The notes under the pieces are model-generated. The model searched no databases and was not told where the DNA came from. It saw nothing but the letters and a program-made list of their open reading frames with translations. Shown here piece by piece: positions 30,474 to 39,404 of a stretch of DNA of 41,740 nt. The translations under genes and the position numbers were made by a program. Every line of letters starts with the position of its first letter. Within the stretch, counting starts at the first letter, position 1. Origin of the DNA: Oscillospiraceae bacterium (lineage in GTDB: Bacteria; Bacillota; Clostridia; Oscillospirales; CAG-272); the NCBI GenBank assembly GCA_015064445.1, contig SVSE01000010.1, positions 1 to 41,740 on the forward strand, read 5' to 3'.

Positions 30474-32174
30474 ATGTTTGATATTGCAAGAGACCCAAAG
30501 GTTTGGGAAAAAGTAAGAAATGATGAGGCGTTTGCCCGTCACAGAAAGGAAATCAAGGAGCAGTACGACAAGGTGTTCAAGGTAAGACCAAGATGCTCTG
30601 GCGCTTGGCAGGTTTTGGATTTTCCAAATGTTGCTGGTGTAAGCGACCTTTTCCGTCAGCTTCAAACCTCTGCGCTTATGGCGCTTATCTATCCAGATAA
30701 CGAGGAATATTATAAGAGCCTTGTTGAAACCGTTTGGGAAATCTGTAACGAGTACACCTGGGCACCTCTTGGCCACTACAACGATTATTATCAGCGCACA
30801 CCTGCCGATTTCGATCCAGGTCTTATTGATATTTTCGCTGCATCACTTGCCTTTTCTATGGCAGAAATCAAGAGCCTTTTCAAGGACAGATTCCCAAAGC
30901 TTTTAGTTGATAGAATTACATATGAAATAAGAAGACACACAATTGAGCCATATGTTACAAGAAAGTTCTTCTGGGAAAAGCACGGTAACAACTGGACTGC
31001 TGTTTGCACTGGTGCTGTTGGTGGTGTGCTTATGTATGAGGACCCAGAGGAGCTTAAAAGACAGCTTCCTCGTCTTCAAGCCTCAATGAAATGCTACCTT
31101 GACAGCTATGATGATGACGGAATGTGCGTAGAGGGCACAGCATACTGGGGCTTCGGCTTCGGCTTCTTCGCAGTTTATGCTACACTTCTTCGTGAATTCT
31201 CAAATGGCGAAATTGACTGGATTGCCGATCCAAAGGTTAAGGAAATCTCAAGATTTGTTCAGAAGATGCTCCTTCAGCCAGATGTGCTCGCTATGTTTAG
31301 CGATGTTAATGCGCGTGAGGGCTACTGGGTAGGCTTACCTCATATGATGAAGACCTTCTATGGCGACGCAATCGAGTGCTTGCCACTTGATCAGGCTACA
31401 ATCGTTGCATATTGCCACTGGGCATTTGCAGTTCGCTCAACCGTTTATTATAATCCAGAGTACACCTCCGACAAGCTCGCAAATTGTGTATACAGTGCGC
31501 CCGTTTCCAACTATTTTACAAAGCGCACCGACAATTATGGACTTTCCTTTAAGGGTGGAAACCAGTGGGAAAGCCACAACCATCAGGATGTAGGCTCATT
31601 CATTTTGGCAAGACATAACAGACAGGTATTCTGCGATTTTGGATACATAGGTCCAGGAAACTGGCCAGGCTATCAGGGCTCAAGAAGAAACGAATACTTC
31701 CAGCCATCCTCGTTCTCGCACAACCTTCCATATTTCAATGGCAAGGGACAGGGCGGTCCTTGGGAGGGCAAGGCAAGAGCTGTTTATGACGAGGCCACAA
31801 GCTCCGTTTATATGGACTTCACTCACGGCTACGATGTAGATGCAGTTCATACAACTCTTAAAAAGGCTGAGCGTACCTTTACCTTGGCAGACGACAGAAT
31901 TGACCTTTATGACAAGTTCGACTTCTCAGAAAAGGCGACAATCGTTGAAAGATTTGTTACTACAATTAAGCCACGCATTGAGGGCGATAGCGTAATCCTT
32001 GACGATGTGCGTTTCACCTGCACAAGCGATGCAACTCTTAACATAGTTGAACAGCCTTATGTTGACCAGCTCCCAGACGAGAATGGCAATTACAACAAGA
32101 TTTGCTACTTGCTCGACTATACCTTGAATGGCGACACAATGGACTTCTCAGCTACTATTGATTTTTTGGAGTAA
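30474..32174 (+). CDS. Heparinase II/III-family polysaccharide lyase
   Basis: The 566-residue protein has an N-terminal (alpha/alpha) toroid (about 20-330) with the HGNNWTAV segment (catalytic Asn) and EGTAYWGFGFGFF (catalytic Tyr region). A C-terminal beta-sandwich contains the heparinase II/III signature SHNHQDVGSF and FCDFGYIGPGN (His). Lyases of this class cleave uronic-acid-containing chains by beta-elimination, leaving unsaturated uronates. No signal peptide is present, so it acts on imported oligomers. GAAGGAG precedes ATG 30474; upstream in-frame codons lack a ribosome site. The rhamnosidase-like gene follows three bases after its stop. The exact substrate is unknown. Confidence 0.85.
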   Translation: MFDIARDPKVWEKVRNDEAFARHRKEIKEQYDKVFKVRPRCSGAWQVLDFPNVAGVSDLFRQLQTSALMALIYPDNEEYYKSLVETVWEICNEYTWAPLGHYNDYYQRTPADFDPGLIDIFAASLAFSMAEIKSLFKDRFPKLLVDRITYEIRRHTIEPYVTRKFFWEKHGNNWTAVCTGAVGGVLMYEDPEELKRQLPRLQASMKCYLDSYDDDGMCVEGTAYWGFGFGFFAVYATLLREFSNGEIDWIADPKVKEISRFVQKMLLQPDVLAMFSDVNAREGYWVGLPHMMKTFYGDAIECLPLDQATIVAYCHWAFAVRSTVYYNPEYTSDKLANCVYSAPVSNYFTKRTDNYGLSFKGGNQWESHNHQDVGSFILARHNRQVFCDFGYIGPGNWPGYQGSRRNEYFQPSSFSHNLPYFNGKGQGGPWEGKARAVYDEATSSVYMDFTHGYDVDAVHTTLKKAERTFTLADDRIDLYDKFDFSEKATIVERFVTTIKPRIEGDSVILDDVRFTCTSDATLNIVEQPYVDQLPDENGNYNKICYLLDYTLNGDTMDFSATIDFLE

Positions 32175-32177
32175 AAA

Positions 32178-34073
32178 ATGAGCGTTTTTGAAAAATCCAA
32201 ATTTATTTGGATAAACGATACCGAGAGTGTCGATACATACGCTGAATTCTATGCTAAAATACAAATCGCGGGCAAGCCCGCGATTTGTAATATAAGCGTT
32301 GATGGCGATTACTCTCTCTTTATAAATGGCACTCTTGTTGCAAGCAATCAGTACGGAGATTACGAGCACTATAAGGTGTATGACACGATTGACATTTCTA
32401 ATTTTATTCACACAGGTGCAAACGATTTTGCACTTTTATGCTGGCACTTTGGCGAGGACACCTCTCGATACAAGACCTTTGATGCAGGTGTAATTTTTGA
32501 GGTTATCGAGGACGGCAGGCTTGTGCTTGCAAGCGACGAGAGCATCGTAGCAAGAAAGAGTCGCGCCTATGTTAGTGGCTTTAAAAGACGAATTTCTCCA
32601 CAGCTTGGCTTCTCGTTTAAGTACGATTCATCCTCCGAGGACGCGTGGACTCTTGGCTGTGGCGAGGGCTTTGAGAGCGCTATTTGTGTAGATAAAAAAT
32701 GCACCTTCTTCCCACGACCGATAAAAAAGCTCTCCCTTGGCGAGCCAGTATGGGCAAGAGCTATTTTAAAGACAGAAAAAAGCACAGTTTACGACCTTGG
32801 TCGCGAATATGTAGGACTTATCACGCTTGAGGCACAGGGCGAGGGCGTAGCTAATATCTCCTACGGAGAGTGCCTTGAAAATAACAGTGTAAAAAGAACT
32901 CCCGACTGGCACGACTTCAGCCTCGACTATGTATGTAGTGGAGAAAAAAGCTACACAAACTATATGCTTCGCTTGGCTTGTAGATATCTTGAAATATCGA
33001 CACAGGATAGTGCAAAAATCAAAAGAGTTGGCATTATTCCTCAATATTTTGAAACGAAAAGAAGGGATTTTAGCTTCCTTTCTGGAATTGACGCTCAAAT
33101 ATACGAGATTTGCGCACGCACGCTTGAGCTTTGTATGATGGAGCACTATGTTGACTGCCCTTGGCGAGAGCAATGCCTATATGCGTTTGACTCAAGAAAT
33201 CAAATGCTTTGTGGCTATTATGCCTTTGAGGGTGGAAATTTCGAATATGCAAGGGCGTGCTTACGACTTTTGTCGGAGAGCCAGCGCCCCGACGGACTTC
33301 TCGCAATTTGCTCTCCCTGTGGCGTTAATCTCGCAATTCCGTCATTTTCACTCCACTTTATAAATTCGCTTTGTGAATATTCCGAGTATTCGGGCGATAT
33401 ATCTCTCTTTGAGGAGAAAAAGGAGTGCGTAAGAGCAATTCTCGATGCGTTCCTTTCCAAAATGCAAGATGGTCTTCCCCGTCGCTATACCGATGAGGGC
33501 TTTTGGAACTTCTACGACTGGTCGCCTTGTCTATCTGGCGATTTTGGACGCGCACAGCCAAATGGTACGGACACCATTCTTTGCTCGCTTATCATTTTAG
33601 CCCTTGACTCCTACGAGCGTCTTTGTGCGCTTGCTGGCCTTCCGTTTGAGCTTGATGGTGTAGCTGACACCATTCGAGCTAATGCAAAAAGGGCGTTTTT
33701 CGACACGGAGTCCTCTCTTTTCTCGGTAAGTGATGAGGTAAAGGACAAGGTCGAGCTTGCAAACGCGCTTGCAATCCTGGCGGGCATTTGCACAGATGAC
33801 GAGGCAAGAGTAATTTGCGATAGCCTTTCAAATGATGCACTCACTCCCTGCTCGCTTTCTATGAAGTGCTTTAAATACGACGCACTTATAAAATGCGACA
33901 AGGAAAAATACAAGGGCGCAATTCTTGGCGAAATTCGCAAAGCCTATGAAAAAATGATAGAAACCGGCACGGTTTGGGAAACCGAGGTAGGCGCGAGTGA
34001 TTTTGGAAACGCAGGTAGCCTCTGCCATGGTTGGAGCTCAATTCCGATTTACTATTACAATGCTTTAAAATGA
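32178..34073 (+). CDS. GH78-like alpha-L-rhamnosidase
   Basis: The 631-residue protein has an N-terminal beta-sandwich (residues 1-270; ISVDGDYSLFINGTLV) and a six-hairpin (alpha/alpha)6 catalytic domain. The GH78 pattern DCPWREQCLYAFDSR (general acid Glu) and the later TVWETEVG with GSLCHGWSSIPIYY (base Glu and the closing motif) are clear. GH78 enzymes are often 900 or more residues, so this is a compact cytoplasmic form with no signal peptide. GGAG overlaps the lyase stop, three bases before the ATG's upstream spacer, so the two are translationally coupled. Together they would remove rhamnose and cleave uronate-containing oligomers such as rhamnogalacturonan or ulvan-like chains. That substrate guess is inference. 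Confidence 0.85.
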   Translation: MSVFEKSKFIWINDTESVDTYAEFYAKIQIAGKPAICNISVDGDYSLFINGTLVASNQYGDYEHYKVYDTIDISNFIHTGANDFALLCWHFGEDTSRYKTFDAGVIFEVIEDGRLVLASDESIVARKSRAYVSGFKRRISPQLGFSFKYDSSSEDAWTLGCGEGFESAICVDKKCTFFPRPIKKLSLGEPVWARAILKTEKSTVYDLGREYVGLITLEAQGEGVANISYGECLENNSVKRTPDWHDFSLDYVCSGEKSYTNYMLRLACRYLEISTQDSAKIKRVGIIPQYFETKRRDFSFLSGIDAQIYEICARTLELCMMEHYVDCPWREQCLYAFDSRNQMLCGYYAFEGGNFEYARACLRLLSESQRPDGLLAICSPCGVNLAIPSFSLHFINSLCEYSEYSGDISLFEEKKECVRAILDAFLSKMQDGLPRRYTDEGFWNFYDWSPCLSGDFGRAQPNGTDTILCSLIILALDSYERLCALAGLPFELDGVADTIRANAKRAFFDTESSLFSVSDEVKDKVELANALAILAGICTDDEARVICDSLSNDALTPCSLSMKCFKYDALIKCDKEKYKGAILGEIRKAYEKMIETGTVWETEVGASDFGNAGSLCHGWSSIPIYYYNALK

Positions 34074-34100
34074 AAAAATCCCCGATTTCGGGGATTTTTT
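34073..34100. terminator. Bidirectional terminator between GH78 and recQ genes
   Basis: A perfect 11-bp stem AAAAAATCCCC/GGGGATTTTTT (34073-34083 with 34090-34100), loop GATTTC. T-runs are present in both directions; it overlaps the rhamnosidase stop. Confidence 0.92.
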
Positions 34101-34102
34101 GT

Positions 34103-36154
34103 TTATTGTCTTTCGCCCTTGTGTGCAAGCACAAACGGATAGATTTCGAGTGCACCCTTTTCCATTAACCTGTAGCCACATACGGTCAAGGTCCATTTGC
34201 TATCAACGGTGTCGTCAAAAAGTATGATTTTCTCAGGGAGCTTTTCTGCCTTTACCTCAAAGGCGTTAAGCGCATTTTGGCACTTATGCGCTCCGTTTTC
34301 CATTTCGCACTGTCTTGGTGCGTCCTTGGCTTCAAATGGGCAAATCAGCTCAAGAGAGCATCTTTTTGCAAGACGAGAGGCAAATTCAGACACTCTGTCG
34401 CTCCTTTTTGACGGAACATAGGCAAGATGCGTAATTCCCTTTTCCTTAATAAGTGGCAAAAGAAGCTCTGCACTCTTGCCGAGAAGCTCATCTCCAAAGT
34501 AGGTATCGCCCTCGATTGCACGACGCACAAGCTCTCCGTAGCCGACCTCGGAATATTCGCAAAGGCATATTCCCTCTTGGTTTACGAATTCAAGCTTGCT
34601 TGATGGCATTTGCTCGCTTACTGCCCACATTTTACGCGGAGTGATTTCCAAAACGAGCCTGTTTATATAATTTGATGCCTTTTCCTTAAATTCAAGCGAT
34701 ACTGTGTCGCTAATTTGTGATTTTGGCTTGCAAAATCCACATTTTCCACAGTCCTTTGCGCTAAAATCGTCAAGGCAATTTACAATGTACTTGCTATAAC
34801 AGCCCTCGTGTGTAGCGAGCGCCCTCATCTGCTCTGCCTCGGCGCGCCTTTGTTTCTCGATTGCATCGTATTTTTCTCTATCGTAAACGAGCTCCTTACC
34901 TGTAAGAGCGTATGCGTGCTTTTCGAGTACGACTATATCACTTGCCAAAAGGTATTCGAGCGTGCGCTCAATTCTGCGCTTGCTTATATTAAGCTCCCTC
35001 TCTATTTTGCGCCCCTTAACGCGCTCTTCGCCTTTCAAAAGCTCCATTATCGCATCAACATCCTCCTTTAAGGGGAAGATAGTGTCGATAAAATAATCGA
35101 TTATGGTCATATCCTCTTTACCGTACATTAGGAAAACATCGGCATTGTCAATGCTTCTGCCTGCGCGTCCGATTTGCTGATAATACGACACGATGCCCGA
35201 TGGCATTTGATAGTGAATTATAAAGGAAATGTCGCCCTTATCGTAGCCCATTCCGAGCTTTATTGTGGCAACGATAGCCTTAATCTCGTTGTTTTCGAAT
35301 TTTCTTTCTGCCTCGGCATTTATCTCGTCACGGTCGCTATCGGAATAATATGCCATTGCGCTAACGCCATTTTTTGTTAGAAAATCGGCAAGATAATCGC
35401 AATCTCGCTTTGTTAGGCAATATATAATTCCACTGCCCCTTAGCTTGTTAATGTTTTCGAGAATCCAACCGTATCTCTCTGCGCGTGAGGGCATATGAAG
35501 AAGTCTGATTGAAAGGCTTTCTCTTGTAAGAGGTCCTCTTGAAATGAACACATTGTCGCCAAGCTGATCGCACAAGTCCTCAATTACTCGGTCGTTTGCT
35601 GTTGCTGTGGTTGCAAGGAGTGGAGTGTCCGAGGAAAGCTCCCTTATAACCTCGCGAAGTCGACAATATTCTGGGCGAAAATCGTGTCCCCAGTCGGAGA
35701 TACAATGCGCCTCATCAACTACAAAAAGACCGATATCGACCTTTTTAAGCGCATCTCTTATATCGTCCTTAAAGAGTGTTTCGGGGGTTACAAGCACGAG
35801 GTCAAGCTCGTTTTTCCTAAGCGCCCTCATTATGTCGCCCTGTCGTTCTATTGTGGTTTTATTTAGCACCTCACAGCGAAGTCCAAGTCGAGTGGCGCTG
35901 TCAAGCTGATTTTTCATTAAAATAAGAAGTGGGCTGACAACTATTGTTGCACCTCTGCCCCTCTCACGCATTAGGCGAGTGCAAATAAAGTAAATTAAGC
36001 TCTTGCCCCAGCCCGTGCGTTGAACGACGAGAGTGCGAGGTCTTGTCATAGTTGCCTCGATTGCCTCATATTGTCCCTCGCGAAAGGTCGCCCCCTCGCC
36101 AAGGAGTGATATCAATATCTCGTGCGCCCTTTTGTAAAAATCGTCCCTTGTCAT
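34103..36154 (-). CDS. RecQ-family DNA helicase with C-terminal phosphoribosyltransferase-like domain
   Basis: ATP-dependent 3'-5' DNA helicase of the RecQ type: motif I RTGWGKSL (about 46-53), DEAHCISDWGHDFRPEY (motif II with the RecQ-specific loop), SAT-like TTATAND and motif VI QQIGRAGR. The zinc region is HEGCYSKYIVNC followed by DCGKCGFC (four Cys). The remaining ~230 residues end in a phosphoribosyltransferase-type PRPP motif (ILFDDTVDSKWTLT) rather than an HRDC domain. Fusions of RecQ helicase and PRTase modules occur in some bacteria; the PRTase role is unclear. AAGGAT precedes ATG 36154. It is a single-gene unit transcribed from a promoter back-to-back with the MBL gene's. Confidence 0.9.
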   Translation of the reverse strand: MTRDDFYKRAHEILISLLGEGATFREGQYEAIEATMTRPRTLVVQRTGWGKSLIYFICTRLMRERGRGATIVVSPLLILMKNQLDSATRLGLRCEVLNKTTIERQGDIMRALRKNELDLVLVTPETLFKDDIRDALKKVDIGLFVVDEAHCISDWGHDFRPEYCRLREVIRELSSDTPLLATTATANDRVIEDLCDQLGDNVFISRGPLTRESLSIRLLHMPSRAERYGWILENINKLRGSGIIYCLTKRDCDYLADFLTKNGVSAMAYYSDSDRDEINAEAERKFENNEIKAIVATIKLGMGYDKGDISFIIHYQMPSGIVSYYQQIGRAGRSIDNADVFLMYGKEDMTIIDYFIDTIFPLKEDVDAIMELLKGEERVKGRKIERELNISKRRIERTLEYLLASDIVVLEKHAYALTGKELVYDREKYDAIEKQRRAEAEQMRALATHEGCYSKYIVNCLDDFSAKDCGKCGFCKPKSQISDTVSLEFKEKASNYINRLVLEITPRKMWAVSEQMPSSKLEFVNQEGICLCEYSEVGYGELVRRAIEGDTYFGDELLGKSAELLLPLIKEKGITHLAYVPSKRSDRVSEFASRLAKRCSLELICPFEAKDAPRQCEMENGAHKCQNALNAFEVKAEKLPEKIILFDDTVDSKWTLTVCGYRLMEKGALEIYPFVLAHKGERQ

Positions 36155-36190
36155 TTATCTAATCCTTTGATTAAAATAGCATCTAATATT

Positions 36191-36219
36191 AATATATCAT
36201 AGCTTTTTTTGATTGTCAA
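36191..36219 (-). promoter_or_regulatory. Promoter of the recQ-like gene
   Basis: Consensus -35 TTGACA (36214-36219), a 17-base spacer and -10 TATATT (36191-36196) with a preceding TGA. Confidence 0.88.
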
Positions 36220-36248
36220 TTGAAATTAGCGCGCTACTGTGGTAAAAT
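36220..36248 (+). promoter_or_regulatory. Promoter of the MBL-fold gene
   Basis: -35 TTGAAA (36220-36225), directly adjacent to the recQ -35, a 17-base spacer and -10 TAAAAT (36243-36248) with a preceding TGG. A perfect TAGCGCGCTA palindrome (36227-36236) lies in the spacer and could be an operator. Confidence 0.85.
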
Positions 36249-36265
36249 ATATCAGAGGTGATTTT

Positions 36266-36859
36266 ATGATTAAGAGCTTTTATCACGGTCTGCTATCGTC
36301 AAATGTGTATGTTGTATACGATTCGGGCGAGGCGATGATAATTGATGCAGGCGCTTCCGTTGAGCCAATAAGAGATTTTGTTGTGGCAAATGCGCTTAAG
36401 GTTAAATATATTGTGCTAACTCACGGTCACTACGACCATGTAAATTATATCGGCGATTATTTGCGCGCCTTTGAGGGCGCTGTCGCTGTTTGCCACGAGG
36501 ACGAGGTTTCCACGCTTTGTGATAGTGAGGCGAATGTTTCCGTGCTTTTTGGCAAGGAATGTGTCTATAATCACGATTATACCACCGTGCGTGAGGGCGA
36601 TAAGCTATGCGTCGGTAGCCTAAGCTTCGAGGTCATGCACACGCCGGGGCATACGGTTGGTGGAATTTGCCTTTATGAGAGGAATGCTGGCGTTTTGTTC
36701 ACAGGCGATACGCTATTCCATCAAGGCTACGGACGCACTGACTTCAAGGGTGGCGACTGGCGTGCGCTTGTTGGCTCAATCAGACGCATTTTGTCGCTTG
36801 ATGGGGAAACGAGGTTTTTCTCAGGACACGGAGACAGTGCGAAAATTAAGGAACAATAA
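36266..36859 (+). CDS. Metallo-beta-lactamase-fold hydrolase (glyoxalase II-like)
   Basis: The 197-residue cytoplasmic protein has the full metal site: THGHYDHV (H53, H55, D57, H58), HTPGHTVGG, FTGDTLF and the final GHGD. The pattern and length match the small glyoxalase II-like group (YqgX/YcbL type), thioester hydrolases or related detoxification enzymes. The substrate is not identifiable. ATG 36266, with AGAGGTG six bases upstream, is preferred to an in-frame codon at 36239, which lies inside the promoter region. Confidence 0.9.
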   Translation: MIKSFYHGLLSSNVYVVYDSGEAMIIDAGASVEPIRDFVVANALKVKYIVLTHGHYDHVNYIGDYLRAFEGAVAVCHEDEVSTLCDSEANVSVLFGKECVYNHDYTTVREGDKLCVGSLSFEVMHTPGHTVGGICLYERNAGVLFTGDTLFHQGYGRTDFKGGDWRALVGSIRRILSLDGETRFFSGHGDSAKIKEQ

Positions 36860-36883
36860 AAAGGCAGATTTCTCTGCCTTTTT
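36858..36883. terminator. Terminator of the MBL gene
   Basis: A perfect 11-bp stem (36858-36868 with 36873-36883) with loop TTTC and a following T-run. It also lies downstream of the leftward DUF4886 gene. Confidence 0.9.
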
Positions 36884-36909
36884 ATTTTGTTATTACAGGG
36901 GCTTTTTTC

Positions 36910-37614
36910 TCAAATTCTTTTAAGCTTTTCGATAATTTCGGGATCTGTGTCGTCTGGTGCATAGCTTACCTCGGTTGCGCTCTTGCCCGTGAAGAACTTG
37001 AACATTGTAAGTCCTGCAAGGTATCTGCCATAGTCGAGTGAGAGGTGGAAGCCATCACGGTTGATTGACAAATTTCCCTTTTCTGGGTTGAACTCGTCAA
37101 GCTCTCTTGCCCTTTGAATTGCAGTCGCATTGTCGATTGTGCGAAGACCGTACTTGTCGGCTATCGCGCTTGAAGCCTCGACTATTCTTTCATACATATA
37201 CTCGGTGGATCTATTGTAATATGCAAATCCGAAGTGATCCGAGGCTGGATCGTATGCCCAGGTTCTATGGAAAACGATTTCTGCGCTTGGGCACTCCTTT
37301 TTTATGTAATCAATTAAGAATTCGGTAAATGGCTCATAGGTTTCGACCATTCCTGAAAAATGGCTTACCTGCTGAATTGTGACATAGTCCCATTTTCTCT
37401 TTTTCAAGGCATCGTTAATTGACACCATTTTGAGCATTCTGCCATTTTTTTGATATTCATAAAAGGCGTTATTTTCCTTTATATTTATCATATGTGTTTC
37501 AAGGGAGCAGCCACCGATATAAAGATTGCGCACAAAGATTTCATCATCGGAGATTTGATGCAAATATCTTGTTGCGTCCTGCGAAAAGCTGTTTCCTATA
37601 CAAAGAACATTCAT
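36910..37614 (-). CDS. DUF4886 SGNH-type protein
   Basis: The 234-residue protein starts with the SGNH block I (CIGNSFSQDATRYL; Ser9 as nucleophile), has a central QQVSHFSGM segment with an Asn/His-type oxyanion region, and ends with the block V-type DGFHLSLDYGRYL (Asp and His). DUF4886 proteins are predicted SGNH/GDSL hydrolases or esterases, often near glycan-degradation genes. It has no signal peptide. It is a single gene with its own promoter and a GAGGT ribosome site. A role removing acetyl or other esters from imported oligosaccharides would fit the neighbourhood, but is inference. Confidence 0.82.
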   Translation of the reverse strand: MNVLCIGNSFSQDATRYLHQISDDEIFVRNLYIGGCSLETHMINIKENNAFYEYQKNGRMLKMVSINDALKKRKWDYVTIQQVSHFSGMVETYEPFTEFLIDYIKKECPSAEIVFHRTWAYDPASDHFGFAYYNRSTEYMYERIVEASSAIADKYGLRTIDNATAIQRARELDEFNPEKGNLSINRDGFHLSLDYGRYLAGLTMFKFFTGKSATEVSYAPDDTDPEIIEKLKRI

Positions 37615-37646
37615 AATAAAGACCTCATTTCAAATACTGTAATTAT

Positions 37647-37675
37647 ATTGTAGCACTCGCCCAAGGTGTTTTCAA
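37647..37675 (-). promoter_or_regulatory. Promoter of the DUF4886 gene
   Basis: -35 TTGAAA (37670-37675), a 17-base spacer and -10 TACAAT (37647-37652) with a preceding TGC. Confidence 0.83.
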
Positions 37676-37743
37676 GCAATTTTTGTATTTTTGGAGCATT
37701 TTTGGAAACAATTTATTTAATCAGATTTGTAAAGGAAGTGCTT

Positions 37744-39375
37744 ATGATGGAATTTAAGGGCAAGGGCGTTTGCTCTGCTATTGCGATAGGGCACGCAAGG
37801 GTGATAAAAAAGCAAGCCCCAAGTGTGCAAAAAAGGGAAATTATCGATACAGAGGGCGAGATTTTGCGATATTTGAGGGCAAAGGACAAGGCAACACGAG
37901 CCTTGCGCGATATTCACGCCCGTGCGCTTGTCGAGGTGGGCGAGGCGAATGCCCAAATTTTCGAAATTCATCTGATGATGCTTGATGACGAGGATTACAC
38001 CGACAGCGTTTTTAGCATTATTCGAAATCAAAAGGTTAATGCAGAGTGGGCAATCTCGGTTACCTGCTCTAATTTTGCCGAGCTTATGTCGACAATGAAC
38101 GACAGCTATATGCGTGAGCGCGCCTCGGACATAAGGGACATTTCAAGCAGACTTATTTCCTGCCTTACAGGCGAGGGCGGGGCGCAGGAATCGGGCGAGA
38201 AATGCATAATTTGTGCCGATGATTTGACACCGAGCGAAACTGTAACGCTTGACAAGAAAACGGTGCTTGCCTTTTTGTGTGCGCACGGCTCATCAAGCTC
38301 TCATAGTGCGATTTTGGCGCGTAGCATGGGAATTCCTGCGATAATCGGTCTTGGCGATGAGTTTTTGGAGAGTGTCACGGACGGTGCTCTTATGCTCGTC
38401 AACGGATACACGGGCGAGGTTGTGATAGAGCCAAACGATGAGCAAATAAAGCGATACGAGGCGCTTTTAGCAGATGATATTAACAAAAAGGAGCTTCTTA
38501 AAAACTTAAAGGGCAAGGACACGATAACGCTTGACGGAACGAGGATTTCCCTTTACGCAAACATCGGTGGAACGCACGATATTGCAGAGGCGCTATTTTG
38601 TGATGCCGAGGGAATCGGACTGTTTCGAAGTGAGTTTTTGTATTTAAATCGAGATGATTTTCCAAGCGAGGATGAGCAATTCGCCTCTTATAAAAAAGTG
38701 CTTGAAAGCATGGGCGAAAAGCGAGTGATTATTCGCACGCTTGACATAGGTGCTGACAAGCAGGCGTCGTATTTTGACATTCCAAGGGAGGAAAATCCTG
38801 CGCTCGGCTTCCGTGCCATTCGAATTTGTCTTGCCCGTCCAGAGCTTTTTAAGACACAGCTTCGCGCCCTTTACCGTGCGAGCGCGTTTGGAAATCTTGG
38901 AATCATGTTCCCTATGATAACGAGCATCCACGAGGTTGAAAGAGCCTTGGACATTTGCGCCGAGGTAAAATACGAGCTTGATACAAAGGGGATTGCCTAC
39001 TCGAAGAGCGTGGAAATCGGCATTATGATAGAAACGCCTGCGTCGGCAATAATAAGCGATTCTCTTGCCCCTCTCGTTGATTTTTTCAGCGTTGGAACAA
39101 ACGACCTAACACAATACACGCTTGCGTGCGATAGGCAAAACGGTCTTCTTGACGACTTTTGTGACACGCATCACGAGGCTGTCTTGCGCCTTATTGAGCT
39201 TTCTGCAAAAAACGCGCATAAAAGTGGTGCGTGGATAGGCATTTGTGGAGAGCTTGCCTCGGACATTTCCTTAACCGAGCGATTTTTGAAAATGGGAATT
39301 GATGAGCTTTCGGTCTCCCCCTCGTATATCTTAAAGGTGCGTGACGCCATACGCAAAATCGACCTCTCAAAATAG
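37744..39375 (+). CDS. ptsI: PTS enzyme I (phosphoenolpyruvate-protein phosphotransferase)
   Basis: Enzyme I moves phosphate from PEP to HPr in the sugar phosphotransferase system. The N-terminal HPr-binding helical domain (about 30-145) is followed by the phosphohistidine domain with HGSSSSHSAILAR (active H187) and the PEP-binding barrel with EGIGLFRSEF, GFRAIRICL, IETPAS, FFSVGTNDLTQYTLA and GICGELASD (active-site Cys). The 543 residues are slightly short of the usual ~570. Two adjacent ATGs at 37744 and 37747 follow AAAGGAAG; either may be used. No HPr gene lies next to it, so it is separated from ptsH. The promoter is not clear: TTGGAG at 37697-37702 with TATTTA 17 bases on is the best candidate. 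Confidence 0.93.
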   Translation: MMEFKGKGVCSAIAIGHARVIKKQAPSVQKREIIDTEGEILRYLRAKDKATRALRDIHARALVEVGEANAQIFEIHLMMLDDEDYTDSVFSIIRNQKVNAEWAISVTCSNFAELMSTMNDSYMRERASDIRDISSRLISCLTGEGGAQESGEKCIICADDLTPSETVTLDKKTVLAFLCAHGSSSSHSAILARSMGIPAIIGLGDEFLESVTDGALMLVNGYTGEVVIEPNDEQIKRYEALLADDINKKELLKNLKGKDTITLDGTRISLYANIGGTHDIAEALFCDAEGIGLFRSEFLYLNRDDFPSEDEQFASYKKVLESMGEKRVIIRTLDIGADKQASYFDIPREENPALGFRAIRICLARPELFKTQLRALYRASAFGNLGIMFPMITSIHEVERALDICAEVKYELDTKGIAYSKSVEIGIMIETPASAIISDSLAPLVDFFSVGTNDLTQYTLACDRQNGLLDDFCDTHHEAVLRLIELSAKNAHKSGAWIGICGELASDISLTERFLKMGIDELSVSPSYILKVRDAIRKIDLSK

Positions 39376-39402
39376 AAAAAACGACACAGAGTGTCGTTTT
39401 TT
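39376..39402. terminator. Bidirectional terminator between ptsI and the TIR-M23 gene
   Basis: A perfect 12-bp stem (39376-39387 with 39391-39402), loop AGA. Each strand provides a T-run, and both flanking stop codons lie within 3 bases. Confidence 0.92.
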
Positions 39403-39404
39403 CT

